Below are positions 35,875 through 45,743 of a DNA stretch of 53,358 bases, in pieces. Made by a program: the position numbers and the translations under genes. Numbering within the stretch: position 1 is the first letter of the stretch; the number at the start of each line of letters is the position of its first letter. The notes under the pieces were generated by a model. It had not been told where the DNA came from, did not search any database, and saw only the letters and a list, made by a program, of their open reading frames with translations. This DNA comes from Syntrophobacteraceae bacterium (GTDB lineage Bacteria > Desulfobacterota > Syntrophobacteria > Syntrophobacterales > Syntrophobacteraceae). The stretch is from NCBI GenBank assembly GCA_025454175.1, contig JALOOX010000016.1, positions 1-53,358 of the forward strand, in the 5' to 3' direction.

Positions 35875-36765
35875 ATGCGCATCACGTTCGCCCACCGCTA
35901 CGACAAATCCATCCGTGACATCAACGCCGGCAAGGAATCCCTGGATCGCCTGACCAGCATGGCTTCCTCGGGCAAGAGGATGCTCAGTCCCTCCGACGAC
36001 CCCCTTGCATGGGCGCAATCCATGGGATTCAAGCAAAACCTGCGGGAGATTGAGAGCTACAGTGCCAACATCCAGTTTTCCCTGGGCTGGAACCGGGCAA
36101 CGGAAGATGCCTTGAATGCCATGTCGGACGTTATGCTGCGCGCGAGAAATGCTGCAACGGCTTTCGTGAGCGCTAATTCGGACGGAGAACAGACGGCTTT
36201 GGCCCAGACACTTGACCAGGCCATCGAGGAGGCACTGGGCCTGGCCAACACCCGATACGGCGACCAGTACCTGTTCGGCGGAAAGGGCTCGGCGGCGGCG
36301 CCATTCAACAGCCTCGACCCGACCCAATACCACGGAAATACGGACGCCGTCGAGGTGAGAATCGGAAGCAATCAACGGCAGGTGGTGAACATCGACGGGC
36401 TGACCGCATTCTTCACCGACCCCCTCGTCCCCAATTCATGCATGCTTCAAACCCTGGTGGAGGTGAGAGACGCCATCAAGGCAGGGGACAGCGCCGCCGT
36501 TCAGTCCAGGCTTAAATCCCTGGATGCCGGCTACGATCATCTGACCGCCATGGGAAACCTGGTGGGCACCCGGCTCGAGAAGATGGAGCACCATGAAGCG
36601 ACGCTGAGCAATCTGAAGCTTCAGGACCTGTCCAGGCTTTCGGAGCTCGAAGACGCGGATTTCGTGGAAGTGCTGTCTCGACTTCAGCAGCAGCGTACAG
36701 CCTTCGAGGCCGCGCTGAAGGTTACCAGTTCCATGAACGATCTCAATCTGGCAAAGTTCCTTTGA
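35875..36765 (+). CDS. flgL: Hook-filament junction protein FlgL (HAP3)
   Basis: A 296-residue flagellin-like protein. N-terminal MRITFAHRYDKSIRDINAGK with the SGKRMLSPSDDP motif and the C-terminal QQQRTAFEAALKVTSSMNDL fit FlgL. The start ATG 35875 is the only sensible one. No fliW or csrA gene follows, as would often be found in related bacteria; a terminator hairpin and flgM on the other strand come instead. Confidence 0.94.
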   Translation: MRITFAHRYDKSIRDINAGKESLDRLTSMASSGKRMLSPSDDPLAWAQSMGFKQNLREIESYSANIQFSLGWNRATEDALNAMSDVMLRARNAATAFVSANSDGEQTALAQTLDQAIEEALGLANTRYGDQYLFGGKGSAAAPFNSLDPTQYHGNTDAVEVRIGSNQRQVVNIDGLTAFFTDPLVPNSCMLQTLVEVRDAIKAGDSAAVQSRLKSLDAGYDHLTAMGNLVGTRLEKMEHHEATLSNLKLQDLSRLSELEDADFVEVLSRLQQQRTAFEAALKVTSSMNDLNLAKFL

Positions 36766-36844
36766 TGGGCATGGAGGGATGAAGTGTAAGATGGTCGACC
36801 GAGGTTCGAGGAGGCGAAAAAAAAGAAAGCGGCAAAAAGCGAAA

Positions 36845-36866
36845 GGCAGGGTTTTGAAACCCTGCC
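36845..36866. terminator. Bidirectional terminator between flgL and flgM
   Basis: GGCAGGGTTT (36845-36854), loop TG, AAACCCTGCC (36857-36866): a perfect 10-bp stem. On the minus strand it is followed by T-rich DNA (complement of the A-run at 36819-36840), so it best serves the flgM operon; it also lies about 80 bases after flgL. Confidence 0.75.
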
Positions 36867-36893
36867 TTCGTCCGTTCGGAATCCGCGCAGATT

Positions 36894-37190
36894 CTACCAG
36901 AGCTCTTCCAGCATCTTCTGCGCTACCCCCTCAGGGTTCACCACGTAGCTCTCGTTTTCAATCATATTCCTCAGGTGATCAACACGTTCGCTCCTTAACT
37001 CTTCGCGCTCCATCATCACCTTTCTTACTCGGGCCAGTTCCTGATACCGGTCGGAGAGCTTGACCTGATCGGATCCCGACGGGATCTCCTTTCCGGAAAT
37101 GTTCTCCTCAGAAACACGACGAGGCTGGTTCTGCTCGGTCGTCTTCTGAACTGCCTGCGCTTCGTATCCATTCACCTTTTTGATTTCCAT
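36894..37190 (-). CDS. flgM: Anti-sigma-28 factor FlgM
   Basis: A 98-residue FliA inhibitor that is exported through the finished hook. Its start MEIKKVNGYEAQAV is polar and disordered, and the C-terminal half has the FlgM sigma-binding pattern (SDQVKLSDRYQELARVRKVM, then SERVDHLRNMIENESYVVNP and MLEEL). ATG 37190 is chosen because an upstream in-frame stretch (to 37313) overlaps the preceding gene and lacks a ribosome site. Hairpins just ahead of it may gate translation. Confidence 0.9.
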   Translation of the reverse strand: MEIKKVNGYEAQAVQKTTEQNQPRRVSEENISGKEIPSGSDQVKLSDRYQELARVRKVMMEREELRSERVDHLRNMIENESYVVNPEGVAQKMLEELW

Positions 37191-37193
37191 TTT

Positions 37194-37219
37194 GGAACCT
37201 CGGAGTTCCCCTTGGGAAC
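37194..37219 (-). promoter_or_regulatory. Mutually exclusive hairpins in the flgM leader
   Basis: GTTCCC (37205-37210) can pair with GGGAAC (37214-37219) across loop CTT, or its GTTCC (37205-37209) with GGAAC (37194-37198). The second fold places the flgM ribosome sequence GAGG (complement of 37198-37201) at its stem edge and loop. The two cannot form together. A role in translation control is inferred. Confidence 0.4.
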
Positions 37220-37290
37220 TTGCTTGGACCCCATCGCCGGGCGTCATCTTTCTGTCATCCCTGAGCTCGAGCGCCAGGCGGAGCTCACAT

Positions 37291-37491
37291 CTACTTCGGG
37301 CATGCCTGCTCAAAAGCTTGTGTCGCCACGCGATCCATGATCATTCGACGCCTGGCCTCTTCAGAAATGGAGACTTTTTCCTCCGGTTGTTTAGTATCTC
37401 CCAACTCCAGCTTTCGCGCAAGCTTGGATTTCTGAAGCTGCCTGCTGTAAGTCCGTAAAACACTCTGAACCTTGTAGTCCGTGATCACCAT
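37291..37491 (-). CDS. Small FlgM-associated protein (DVU0524-like)
   Basis: A 66-residue protein with start MVITDYKVQSVLRTYSRQLQ and a C-terminal part (EEKVSISEEARRRMIMDRVA) typical of short helical proteins. I recall a family named from Desulfovibrio vulgaris next to flgM; that match is from memory only. AAGGAG at 37500-37505 (minus strand) is 8 bases before the ATG. It precedes flgM by 100 bases under one sigma-28 promoter, so it may assist FlgM or the switch of late genes. The function is unknown. Confidence 0.75.
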   Translation of the reverse strand: MVITDYKVQSVLRTYSRQLQKSKLARKLELGDTKQPEEKVSISEEARRRMIMDRVATQAFEQACPK

Positions 37492-37513
37492 GGCCTTAGC
37501 TCCTTCAACCCTA

Positions 37514-37541
37514 TGATCGGTCGCACGATTGGGCTACTTGA
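37514..37541 (-). promoter_or_regulatory. Sigma-28 (FliA) promoter of the flgM operon
   Basis: Read on the minus strand: TCAAGTAG (37541-37534), 12 bases, ACCGATCA (37521-37514). The -35 and spacing are the same as at the flgN promoter. It gives a leader of only about 15 bases before the first gene, and makes a FliA-FlgM feedback loop. Confidence 0.7.
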
Positions 37542-37739
37542 ATCAAAAAACCGATGCAGGGTTTGGGGATTCGGATCGACGACCTTGAAAGCTCCACAGA
37601 GTCTTCCAGGCAGACTGGCCTGGCGCTTGCATAAAGACAGAAACTTCACCGAACCATGGGCCATGGGGGTGAAAGACCTCACGTCGTTGTCCACACCTCA
37701 GGCACTGGCGAGCATACTCCTTCCGGAGGGGAGAGCGAA

Positions 37740-37943
37740 GTGTCCTGCAACAGCTGCATTTATTTCTCCATCACCTGGAATCCTCGACACCCTTATCGAT
37801 GCAAGGCGTGGGGCATCGTATGCCGCCAGCACCCTCAGCTCCTTGTCCTGTCAACCTCGGGGGTGCGCTGTCAGCTCTTCAGGCCTCGATCCCATAATAA
37901 GACTACTCGGACGCCTCATCCGCCAGAAACAAACAAGGCCTGA
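37740..37943 (+). CDS. Small four-Cys conserved protein
   Basis: A 67-residue product from GTG 37740, with GGAGGGGAG (37725-37733) upstream. It starts MSCNSCIYFSITWNPRHPYR and carries a CxxC pair (C3, C6) with further Cys at about residues 21, 28 and 44 and the segment GVRCQLFRPR. Short proteins of this pattern, sometimes mislabelled as uracil-DNA glycosylase, occur in deltaproteobacteria; I recall the type but no function. The frame extends upstream to 37656, without a ribosome site. It lies on the opposite strand to flgM and cheZ. The gap 37492-37739 otherwise holds only the sigma-28 promoter. Confidence 0.65.
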   Translation: MSCNSCIYFSITWNPRHPYRCKAWGIVCRQHPQLLVLSTSGVRCQLFRPRSHNKTTRTPHPPETNKA

Positions 37944-37955
37944 GAAATCAGGCCT
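37936..37955. terminator. Bidirectional terminator after the Cys-rich gene and cheZ
   Basis: AGGCCTGA (37936-37943), loop GAAA, TCAGGCCT (37948-37955). On the minus strand it is followed by TTGTTTGTTT, suited to end the chemotaxis operon that stops at 38054. On the plus strand it overlaps the stop of the Cys-rich gene. Confidence 0.65.
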
Positions 37956-38053
37956 GTCGATGAGATGAATACCCGGGCATCAGTCCGGCGATTCCAGTCG
38001 GCCAACCGTCATGGAAGCGCCACCTGTTCCGGGACTTCCCGACAAACGACCGA

Positions 38054-39376
38054 TCAGAATCCAAACTCGGCAAGCAGGGAATCGACGTCAACCTGCGAAT
38101 GCAGGGCTTCCTCCTTGCCCTTATGGGCCGGTCCGTAAAGCTCGTCCTCCGGTTCCGCCTTCCTGGCCGCCCCATGACCGCCAAAAGCCCGCACCACCTG
38201 AACCAGTCTCATCTCCAGCTCTTTCAGCAGATTAAGGATTTTTTGGATGATCTGGCCGGTCAGATCCTGAAAATCCTGGGCTGTCAATATATTGACCAGT
38301 GTCTCGCGATTTTGCCCGAACACCGTCATGACCCCATCGATCATCTCCAGGCCGGTATCGAGCCTCTCCCGCGCCGGGGTCCCAAGAGCGCTCAAACCAG
38401 TCAGCGCCTCACGTATCGTGGCCAGCGAGGCCTCCGCCTCTTGATTCCTTTTCTGGATGAGCTCGACATTGTCCATGGTGACATTGGCGGCTCTTTCGGT
38501 GAGCTCGAGAATATGCTCCAGACGATTTCCCGAATCGGGGATTCTGAGCTCGACCATTTCCTTCAGGCCAGGATCGAAGGTTGCAGCCACGTCCTTGAGG
38601 GCACTGTGGAGCTGCCTGGCCAGTGATCCGATCTCCTTGTACAGATCCGACTTGGAATTCTGTTCGGACAAGTCGAGAAGAATCTCCTGGGATTTATCCA
38701 GCAGTCCCTCCGAGAGCGCCTTCATGAATTCCTTGATGCTCTCCATGATCTTCCGCATTTTCGGATCAACGTGATCAAGATTGGGAGCCAGCCTTGCACC
38801 TGGATCGGGGTCCCAGGGAGAGAGCAGCGTTTCAATCTTTTCAACAACTCCGGGGAGCGCATCGAACCGCAGAGCGATCTGCCCGCCACCGACATCGTCC
38901 ACCGCACAGGTCAGCCTGCCGCCCAACCCTTCCACAATGCGCTCCAGGCGCTGCAAATTGGGCAAGGCAGGAGACTCCCGCGGCTCGGTCTCGGCGACTC
39001 CGCCGCCATTGGACCCACACCCGGCCTGAATCATCATAATGACTGAGTCGACCAGCTCGCCCATGGAGCTCACATCCTCGGCCACGGCCAGATGCCCTGA
39101 AAGCTCTCCAAGATGCTCACCCAGGGAGAGCAGGGTACGATCTCCGCCGTTGCCCGGGCTCCATTTGCCCAGGAAAGCCTCCAGGTCCTGGCCCATTTGA
39201 GCCAGTCCGTCGAGACCCAGCATCGAGGCGGTGGTATGAAAGGAGAGGATCAGTTGCCTGCATTCAGTGATTTGCTCCGGTCTTCCATTTTCCACTCGCA
39301 AGGACGAAACCGTGCTCTGGATATTGCTCAGTAACCCGGCCAGTTCCTCGAAATCTCCCTTCTCAGCCATCATCAT
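38054..39376 (-). CDS. cheZ: CheY-phosphate phosphatase CheZ with N-terminal Hpt-like domain
   Basis: A 440-residue protein, about twice the length of E. coli CheZ (214). Residues about 230-440 are CheZ: the active helix has ILTAQDFQDLTGQIIQKIL with D371 and Q375 matching catalytic D143 and Q147 of E. coli, and the end SQVDVDSLLAEFGF matches the CheY-docking peptide. Residues about 10-120 form a helical domain with LSFHTTASMLGLDGLAQMGQ, in which H47 sits as in Hpt domains, though the usual Lys of HxxKG is absent. It overlaps the cheA stop (ATGATGATG), so it is translated with CheA. Family is firm; the Hpt call is by pattern. Confidence 0.9.
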   Translation of the reverse strand: MMMAEKGDFEELAGLLSNIQSTVSSLRVENGRPEQITECRQLILSFHTTASMLGLDGLAQMGQDLEAFLGKWSPGNGGDRTLLSLGEHLGELSGHLAVAEDVSSMGELVDSVIMMIQAGCGSNGGGVAETEPRESPALPNLQRLERIVEGLGGRLTCAVDDVGGGQIALRFDALPGVVEKIETLLSPWDPDPGARLAPNLDHVDPKMRKIMESIKEFMKALSEGLLDKSQEILLDLSEQNSKSDLYKEIGSLARQLHSALKDVAATFDPGLKEMVELRIPDSGNRLEHILELTERAANVTMDNVELIQKRNQEAEASLATIREALTGLSALGTPARERLDTGLEMIDGVMTVFGQNRETLVNILTAQDFQDLTGQIIQKILNLLKELEMRLVQVVRAFGGHGAARKAEPEDELYGPAHKGKEEALHSQVDVDSLLAEFGF

Positions 39377-41667
39377 TGGACGCTTCCCTCGTACCGAGAC
39401 ACAATGCCCTTGACATCCAGAATGAGTGCGACTCTTCCGTCCCCAAGAATGGCTCCGCCGGACACCCCGGCCACACGCTTCAAGGAGGAGCCAAGGCTCT
39501 TGATGACGACCTCCTGTCGACCTATGATCTCATCGGCCAGGAAACAGTAGGACTTGCCGTCCTCACTCACGACCAGCAGGATCCCTTCCCAGGGCTCCCG
39601 ATGCCTGGGCTCCACACCCAGGATCTCGTGCAAGCGGAGCAGGGGCATCAGGGTCTCCCTCACCATGATGGTCTCTCCAAGGCCGTGGACCGTCGAATAG
39701 GCATCCTGGCCCGGCCTGAATGACTCCTTAAGGGAGATCGTCGGCACCACATAACGTTCGGTGCCCACGTGAATGATCATCCCGTCTATGATGGCGGTGG
39801 TCAGCGGAAGCTTGAACTGAAAGTGCGTACCGCGGCCCGGAGTATTGATGATCTCGATCTTCCCCTTGAGCGCTTCCACGCTCTTCTTGACAACATCCAT
39901 CCCGACACCCCGCCCGGACACATCCGTTATGGTCTCCTTGGTGGAAAATCCGGGGTGAAAGATGAGCTCACAGACCGCCCTGTGGTCCATCGCCTCATCG
40001 GGAGCAATGATCCCCCTCTCCATGGCTTTGGCGCGCACTCTCTCCACATCGATGCCGCGTCCGTCATCCTTGATGTCAATGAGGATGTTGCCGCCCTTCT
40101 GCTCGGCGGCAATCAGGACTCGCCCAACCGGGTCCTTGCCCGCCCGCGCCCGTTCCTCCGGTGGCTCGATGCCGTGATCGATGGAATTGCGGATCATGTG
40201 AACGAGAGGCTCGTAGATTTCCTCGACCATGTTGCGGTCGATTTCGGTCTCCTCTCCCCGCATCTCGAGGATGGCCTCCTTCCCCGATTTCTTGCAAAGG
40301 TCCCGCACCAGCCGGATCATTTTCTGAAAGGTGCTCTTGATGGGAACCATGCGCATGGACATGGAGATGCGCTGCAGTTCATTGGTGATCCGACGGAGCT
40401 GAACACTGTCCTTCTGATACTTCTGGTCCTTGATGCTCTGCAAGTGAGGATTCTGCAGAACCATGGACTGGGCGATCACCAGCTCTCCGACCATATCCAC
40501 CAGACTCTCCAGCTTCTGGGTGTCGATGCGGACCGAAGACGCATTCTCCTTTGCGGTTCGCTGCTCCCGAAGCGCCGAGGACACTTCGCGAACCGAGGTC
40601 AACCCTTCCTGAACGAGGGCCTCACCGATCTTGGTGCCCGCAGCCTGGCTCTTGGCGGCAACGTCTTCGGCCTCTTGCGGGTCGAGCACGCCCCGCTCGA
40701 CGAGAATTTCCCCCACGCGCTTCATGGAGGGAGCGACCAGGCAAGACTCGTTATCCCGGCGGGATCTGATCTGGGCGACAAAGCTCGATACCACGGAAGC
40801 CGACGAAACAATCGGCTGATTCTCATTGACCGCGGTGCTCAAATGGCCCAGCAGAACCTTGAGGAGGTCAACCGACTGCAGGATCAGGTCAATGATGTCG
40901 TTGGTGATGGCAAGCCTTCCCGAACGGGCATCATCCAGTAGATTCTCGACTTCGTGGCTCAGACCGTGGATATCCGTCAGGTTCAGAAAACCCGCGACGC
41001 CCTTGACACTGTGAAAAGGGCGAAAGACCGCGTTGATGGCCTCGCCATTCCCGGGGTCTTCCTCCAAGGACAGAATGCTCAGTTCAATGGATGCCAGGTG
41101 CTCATGGGCCTCTTCAAGGAAATCCCGGATCAGTCCGGGATCCTGGAGCTCGGCCTGCGGCGCGAGATGACAGTCGGCGGAAGCTGCGTCATTTTCCATG
41201 GGTCCGGCCACGTTCAACTCCGCGTTGAAGCTTCCGGACAGTCCGCTCTCCGAATTCGTCGCAGGCTTTTCAGCCAGGAGATCCTGGATGGCCCGCCAGT
41301 CGGCATCCTCTTCCGAAGCCCCCTCAAATCCGACTTCCCCAAGCTCGCTCTGGCAAACGACCAACGCTCCGTGGTCAACAGCTCCATTGGGGCCAGCCTC
41401 ATCGCCGGGCCCCAAATCTCCTGACAGGAGGCAGACTCTGTCGATGAGCGTCCTGATGCTCGCCCATTCACTCTCCAGACTGGTGCACTCCCCCAATATC
41501 ACGCGGTTGAAGAGCTGCTTGAGCTGGCCAATGCTCTGGCTGGAAGCCTCGGGAAGGTTTCCGGCACATTCGATCTCATCCAGGAGATTCAGGCAGTCTC
41601 CGATGCCCATCAGATCGTCGGGGCCGCCGAGAACACCACTGGCCAGTCTTTCCAATAATTCCTGCAT
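39373..41667 (-). CDS. cheA: Chemotaxis histidine kinase CheA
   Basis: A 764-residue kinase. An unassigned helical N-terminus (1-170) precedes an Hpt domain (about 175-300) with phospho-acceptor H219 in FHSVKGVAGFL. A segment at about 315-372 has two short repeats (RVGEILVERGVLDPQEAEDV and KIGEALVQEGLTSVREV). Then come the dimer helices (380-440), the ATPase with N box HMIRNSIDHG (490-499), G1 DDGRGID (534-540) and G2 GRGVGMDV (585-592), and the CheW-like domain (about 622-760). No P2 CheY-binding domain is evident. ATG 41667 follows GGGGAGG by 10 bases. It should feed CheY, CheB and the second CheY-like protein. Confidence 0.95.
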   Translation of the reverse strand: MQELLERLASGVLGGPDDLMGIGDCLNLLDEIECAGNLPEASSQSIGQLKQLFNRVILGECTSLESEWASIRTLIDRVCLLSGDLGPGDEAGPNGAVDHGALVVCQSELGEVGFEGASEEDADWRAIQDLLAEKPATNSESGLSGSFNAELNVAGPMENDAASADCHLAPQAELQDPGLIRDFLEEAHEHLASIELSILSLEEDPGNGEAINAVFRPFHSVKGVAGFLNLTDIHGLSHEVENLLDDARSGRLAITNDIIDLILQSVDLLKVLLGHLSTAVNENQPIVSSASVVSSFVAQIRSRRDNESCLVAPSMKRVGEILVERGVLDPQEAEDVAAKSQAAGTKIGEALVQEGLTSVREVSSALREQRTAKENASSVRIDTQKLESLVDMVGELVIAQSMVLQNPHLQSIKDQKYQKDSVQLRRITNELQRISMSMRMVPIKSTFQKMIRLVRDLCKKSGKEAILEMRGEETEIDRNMVEEIYEPLVHMIRNSIDHGIEPPEERARAGKDPVGRVLIAAEQKGGNILIDIKDDGRGIDVERVRAKAMERGIIAPDEAMDHRAVCELIFHPGFSTKETITDVSGRGVGMDVVKKSVEALKGKIEIINTPGRGTHFQFKLPLTTAIIDGMIIHVGTERYVVPTISLKESFRPGQDAYSTVHGLGETIMVRETLMPLLRLHEILGVEPRHREPWEGILLVVSEDGKSYCFLADEIIGRQEVVIKSLGSSLKRVAGVSGGAILGDGRVALILDVKGIVSRYEGSVQ

Positions 41668-41821
41668 GAACGTGAAGCCTCCCCAACCTGGTGACCGTAT
41701 CGCTACCGAGCGATGCACGCGGGGCGTGCCGGGGATCGCCCAGACCGACCGGTCAGAAATACCCGCGAACCATACGTGAAGGCGATGGAAGCCCTAATTC
41801 GTGGCCTCGATGTCGCCCATC

Positions 41822-42205
41822 TCAGTTCGGAGGAATGATCTTGGCCAGCTTTTCGGCCATGGTCGCCGCGGTGAACGGCTTGACGATGTAATTGCTCACC
41901 TTGGCTTTCACCGCTTCCACAATGTTCTCTTTCTGAGCCTCGGCGGTGACCATCAGGAAGGGCAGGTCCTTGAGATTGTCGTTGGACCGAACGTACTTCA
42001 GCAGATCCAGCCCCGTCATCTTCGGCATGTTCCAGTCCGAGACCACCAGGTCGATCCTCTGGCTGGAAAGGATTTGAACAGCGGTGGTCCCATCCTCGGC
42101 TTCCAGGATATTCTTGAACTCCAAGTCGCGCAGGATGTTCTTGACGATTCGCCGCATGGTGGAAAAATCGTCTACTACAAGAGCGGTAAGATCCTTATAA
42201 GCCAT
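41822..42205 (-). CDS. cheY: Chemotaxis response regulator CheY
   Basis: A 127-residue single receiver. All functional residues keep their E. coli numbers: D12, D13, D57 (in SDWNMPKMTG), T87, Y106 and K109 (YIVKPF). It should bind FliM and be dephosphorylated by CheZ. AGGAGT five bases before the ATG is a good ribosome site. A 154-base gap after it leads to cheA, and a 142-base gap before it contains a short hairpin with AGCCCC and GGGGCT arms. Confidence 0.96.
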   Translation of the reverse strand: MAYKDLTALVVDDFSTMRRIVKNILRDLEFKNILEAEDGTTAVQILSSQRIDLVVSDWNMPKMTGLDLLKYVRSNDNLKDLPFLMVTAEAQKENIVEAVKAKVSNYIVKPFTAATMAEKLAKIIPPN

Positions 42206-42347
42206 TTAATACTCCTACGAGATCATCAAGCCCCGACCGGCTGGGGCTCATGCCAAATGGATGACACACCAACGAGTGAATCCTGAAATCCCTTGACGTA
42301 GCGAGTCCATCCAACGCAGCCACGTTCAGGTTGAACGGAAGCCGACT

Positions 42348-43849
<1,502 letters not shown>

Positions 43850-44258
43850 AACCTTCCTCGATTCCAAGGATTTGATTCAGGTGCATGCGGATGGATTCAG
43901 CGCGAAAGGGTTTTCGAATGTAACCCCTGGCCCCCAGGGAGAGCGCTTCCTGGATCCTGTCCTCGTTGGATTCCGTGGTGATCAGGACCACGGGAGTGTC
44001 TTGCCACTCCTCGTTCTCCTTCAATGCCCTCAGCAGGCCGAATCCGTCCATCTCGGGCATATGGATATCGCACAGGATCAGGTCCACCCAATGGCTCTCC
44101 AGCAGATCCAGAGCCTCCCGGCCATTGCCGGCCTCCAGGCAGTCGCCAACCTTGAAGCCGGATACGCCCAGGATTTTCCGGATGACCTGACGCATTGACC
44201 TGGAATCATCGACAATCATTACGTTATAAGGCATCGTGCTTCGATCCTGCGCTCTGTT

Positions 44259-44738
44259 CTAGAACTCAAATTCCCCAAGTCCCGACACTTTCAGAAAGAC
44301 ACGTCCGGTACCGATTTCCAGGCGCACCGTCCGATTGACATTGCCTCCGACGTGCTCAGCCGCCACCATGACGTTGTTTTTCCAGAAGAGCTTCCTCAGA
44401 GCCAAATAGTTGCGCTTTCCTATGTTGAAGACTCCATTCTCGTCCATGATCTGAGCGCCACCCACAACCTTGACCATCATGTTTCGCTTTGACGCTCCAA
44501 GCTGGTAGCTCTGTTTGAACAAGAGTGGGATACCGGTATCTGCGAACATGGCGGGGGCTTTTCTAGCCTTGTCGGCATCCATGCTGGATTCGGGAAGCAT
44601 ATAGTGAAGCATTCCCCCCACCTTGACCGTAGGGTCATATATCACCACTCCAATACAGGACCCCAGGGAATAAGTGATCAAATCCTCCTGCAGATTGTTG
44701 CTGACGGCCATGTCCGCCACACCGATTATTCTCTTCAT
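44259..44738 (-). CDS. cheD: Chemoreceptor glutamine deamidase CheD
   Basis: A 159-residue deamidase. The catalytic Cys is C28 in TYSLGSCIGVVIYD, His is H45 in GGMLHYMLPES and Thr is T22, matching the T. maritima triad. The pattern FNIGKRNYLALRKLFWKNNV is typical. CheD can also stimulate CheC-like phosphatases, and here the CheX-like gene is close by. No receptor gene is in the window. Confidence 0.96.
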   Translation of the reverse strand: MKRIIGVADMAVSNNLQEDLITYSLGSCIGVVIYDPTVKVGGMLHYMLPESSMDADKARKAPAMFADTGIPLLFKQSYQLGASKRNMMVKVVGGAQIMDENGVFNIGKRNYLALRKLFWKNNVMVAAEHVGGNVNRTVRLEIGTGRVFLKVSGLGEFEF

Positions 44739-44775
44739 TCGCTTCTGATCACTATGATTGGAAAGTTATTGGTGT

Positions 44776-45594
44776 TTACTTTCTGTAAACTGCAGGCTTC
44801 ACATAGGACAACTCATGATTTAAACCCATCAGGCTTTCGGAATGCCCTACAAACAGATAACCCCCTGGAGCCAGGTAGCCGGCTATTCTGTTCACAAGGC
44901 TTTCCTGAGTCTGCTTATCAAAATAGATCATCACATTTCTGCAAAATACAAAGTCGAAAGGTCCCTTGAAAGGATAGACATCTTTTAAATTTAATCTGGA
45001 AAAGGTCACCAGACTCTTGATCTGATCCAATATTTCATATTCTTCAGATGAACCTGTCTTCTTTCTAAAGAACCTATTTCTATACTCTGGACTTAGACTC
45101 TTTAATTTATCAAATCTATATACACCTTTTTTTGCAATGCCAAGAACTCTCGTTGAGATGTCAGTCGCCAAGATTTTTATATCTATATTCATGCGATCAG
45201 AGACATGAGCTAATACGCACATTGCAAGACTGTAGGGCTCTTCTCCCGTGGAGCATCCAGCACTCCAAATTCGGATACGATTGCTCTTCTGTTTCAATCG
45301 AAGATCAATGTATTCCGGCAGTATTCCCTTCAAGAAATCAAAATGCTGTTGCTCGCGAAAGAAATAGGTCAGGTTTGTAGATATACAGTCCAGAAAATTG
45401 ACGATTTCCTCAGGATCCTCATTGGAAACGAGAAAACCATAATAACTATCATATGTATTTATACCGGTCGCTCTTAAACGCTTGTTCAATCGGGCCTGTA
45501 GCAATGACTTCTTACCCGAGTGAAGATTAATACCACACTCGCGATAGACCAGTTCACTGAATTGTTCAAATAAGTTGTCAGAGAGTGTCATCAT
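44776..45594 (-). CDS. cheR: Chemoreceptor methyltransferase CheR
   Basis: A 272-residue SAM-dependent enzyme that methylates receptors. The N-terminal helical domain (1-75) precedes the SAM site IRIWSAGCSTGEEPYSLAM and then ILATDISTRVLGIAKKGVY and FDFVFCRNVMIYFD. Everything expected of CheR is present. This gene and its flanks (about 44750-45640) are visibly richer in A and T than the neighbours, with many AAA, TTA and ATA codons, which suggests separate origin or relaxed codon selection. Confidence 0.96.
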   Translation of the reverse strand: MMTLSDNLFEQFSELVYRECGINLHSGKKSLLQARLNKRLRATGINTYDSYYGFLVSNEDPEEIVNFLDCISTNLTYFFREQQHFDFLKGILPEYIDLRLKQKSNRIRIWSAGCSTGEEPYSLAMCVLAHVSDRMNIDIKILATDISTRVLGIAKKGVYRFDKLKSLSPEYRNRFFRKKTGSSEEYEILDQIKSLVTFSRLNLKDVYPFKGPFDFVFCRNVMIYFDKQTQESLVNRIAGYLAPGGYLFVGHSESLMGLNHELSYVKPAVYRK

Positions 45595-45743
45595 GAATCA
45601 CAAACGATAGATGAACGATATCAATTAATTGCAGAGCTCTTGGACCCACAGCAAATAGAGTCAATCACTCGATCATCAATGTCCGGAACCCCTTCAATCA
45701 TCGCACTGATAATCGGCAGCGACTCTGAGTCACTTGAAGAGAA

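Noticed and set aside
42240..42262. TTTGGCATGAG sequence on the minus strand before cheY, like a -24 element
   Set aside because: The following GC is 11 bases away and not preceded by TT.
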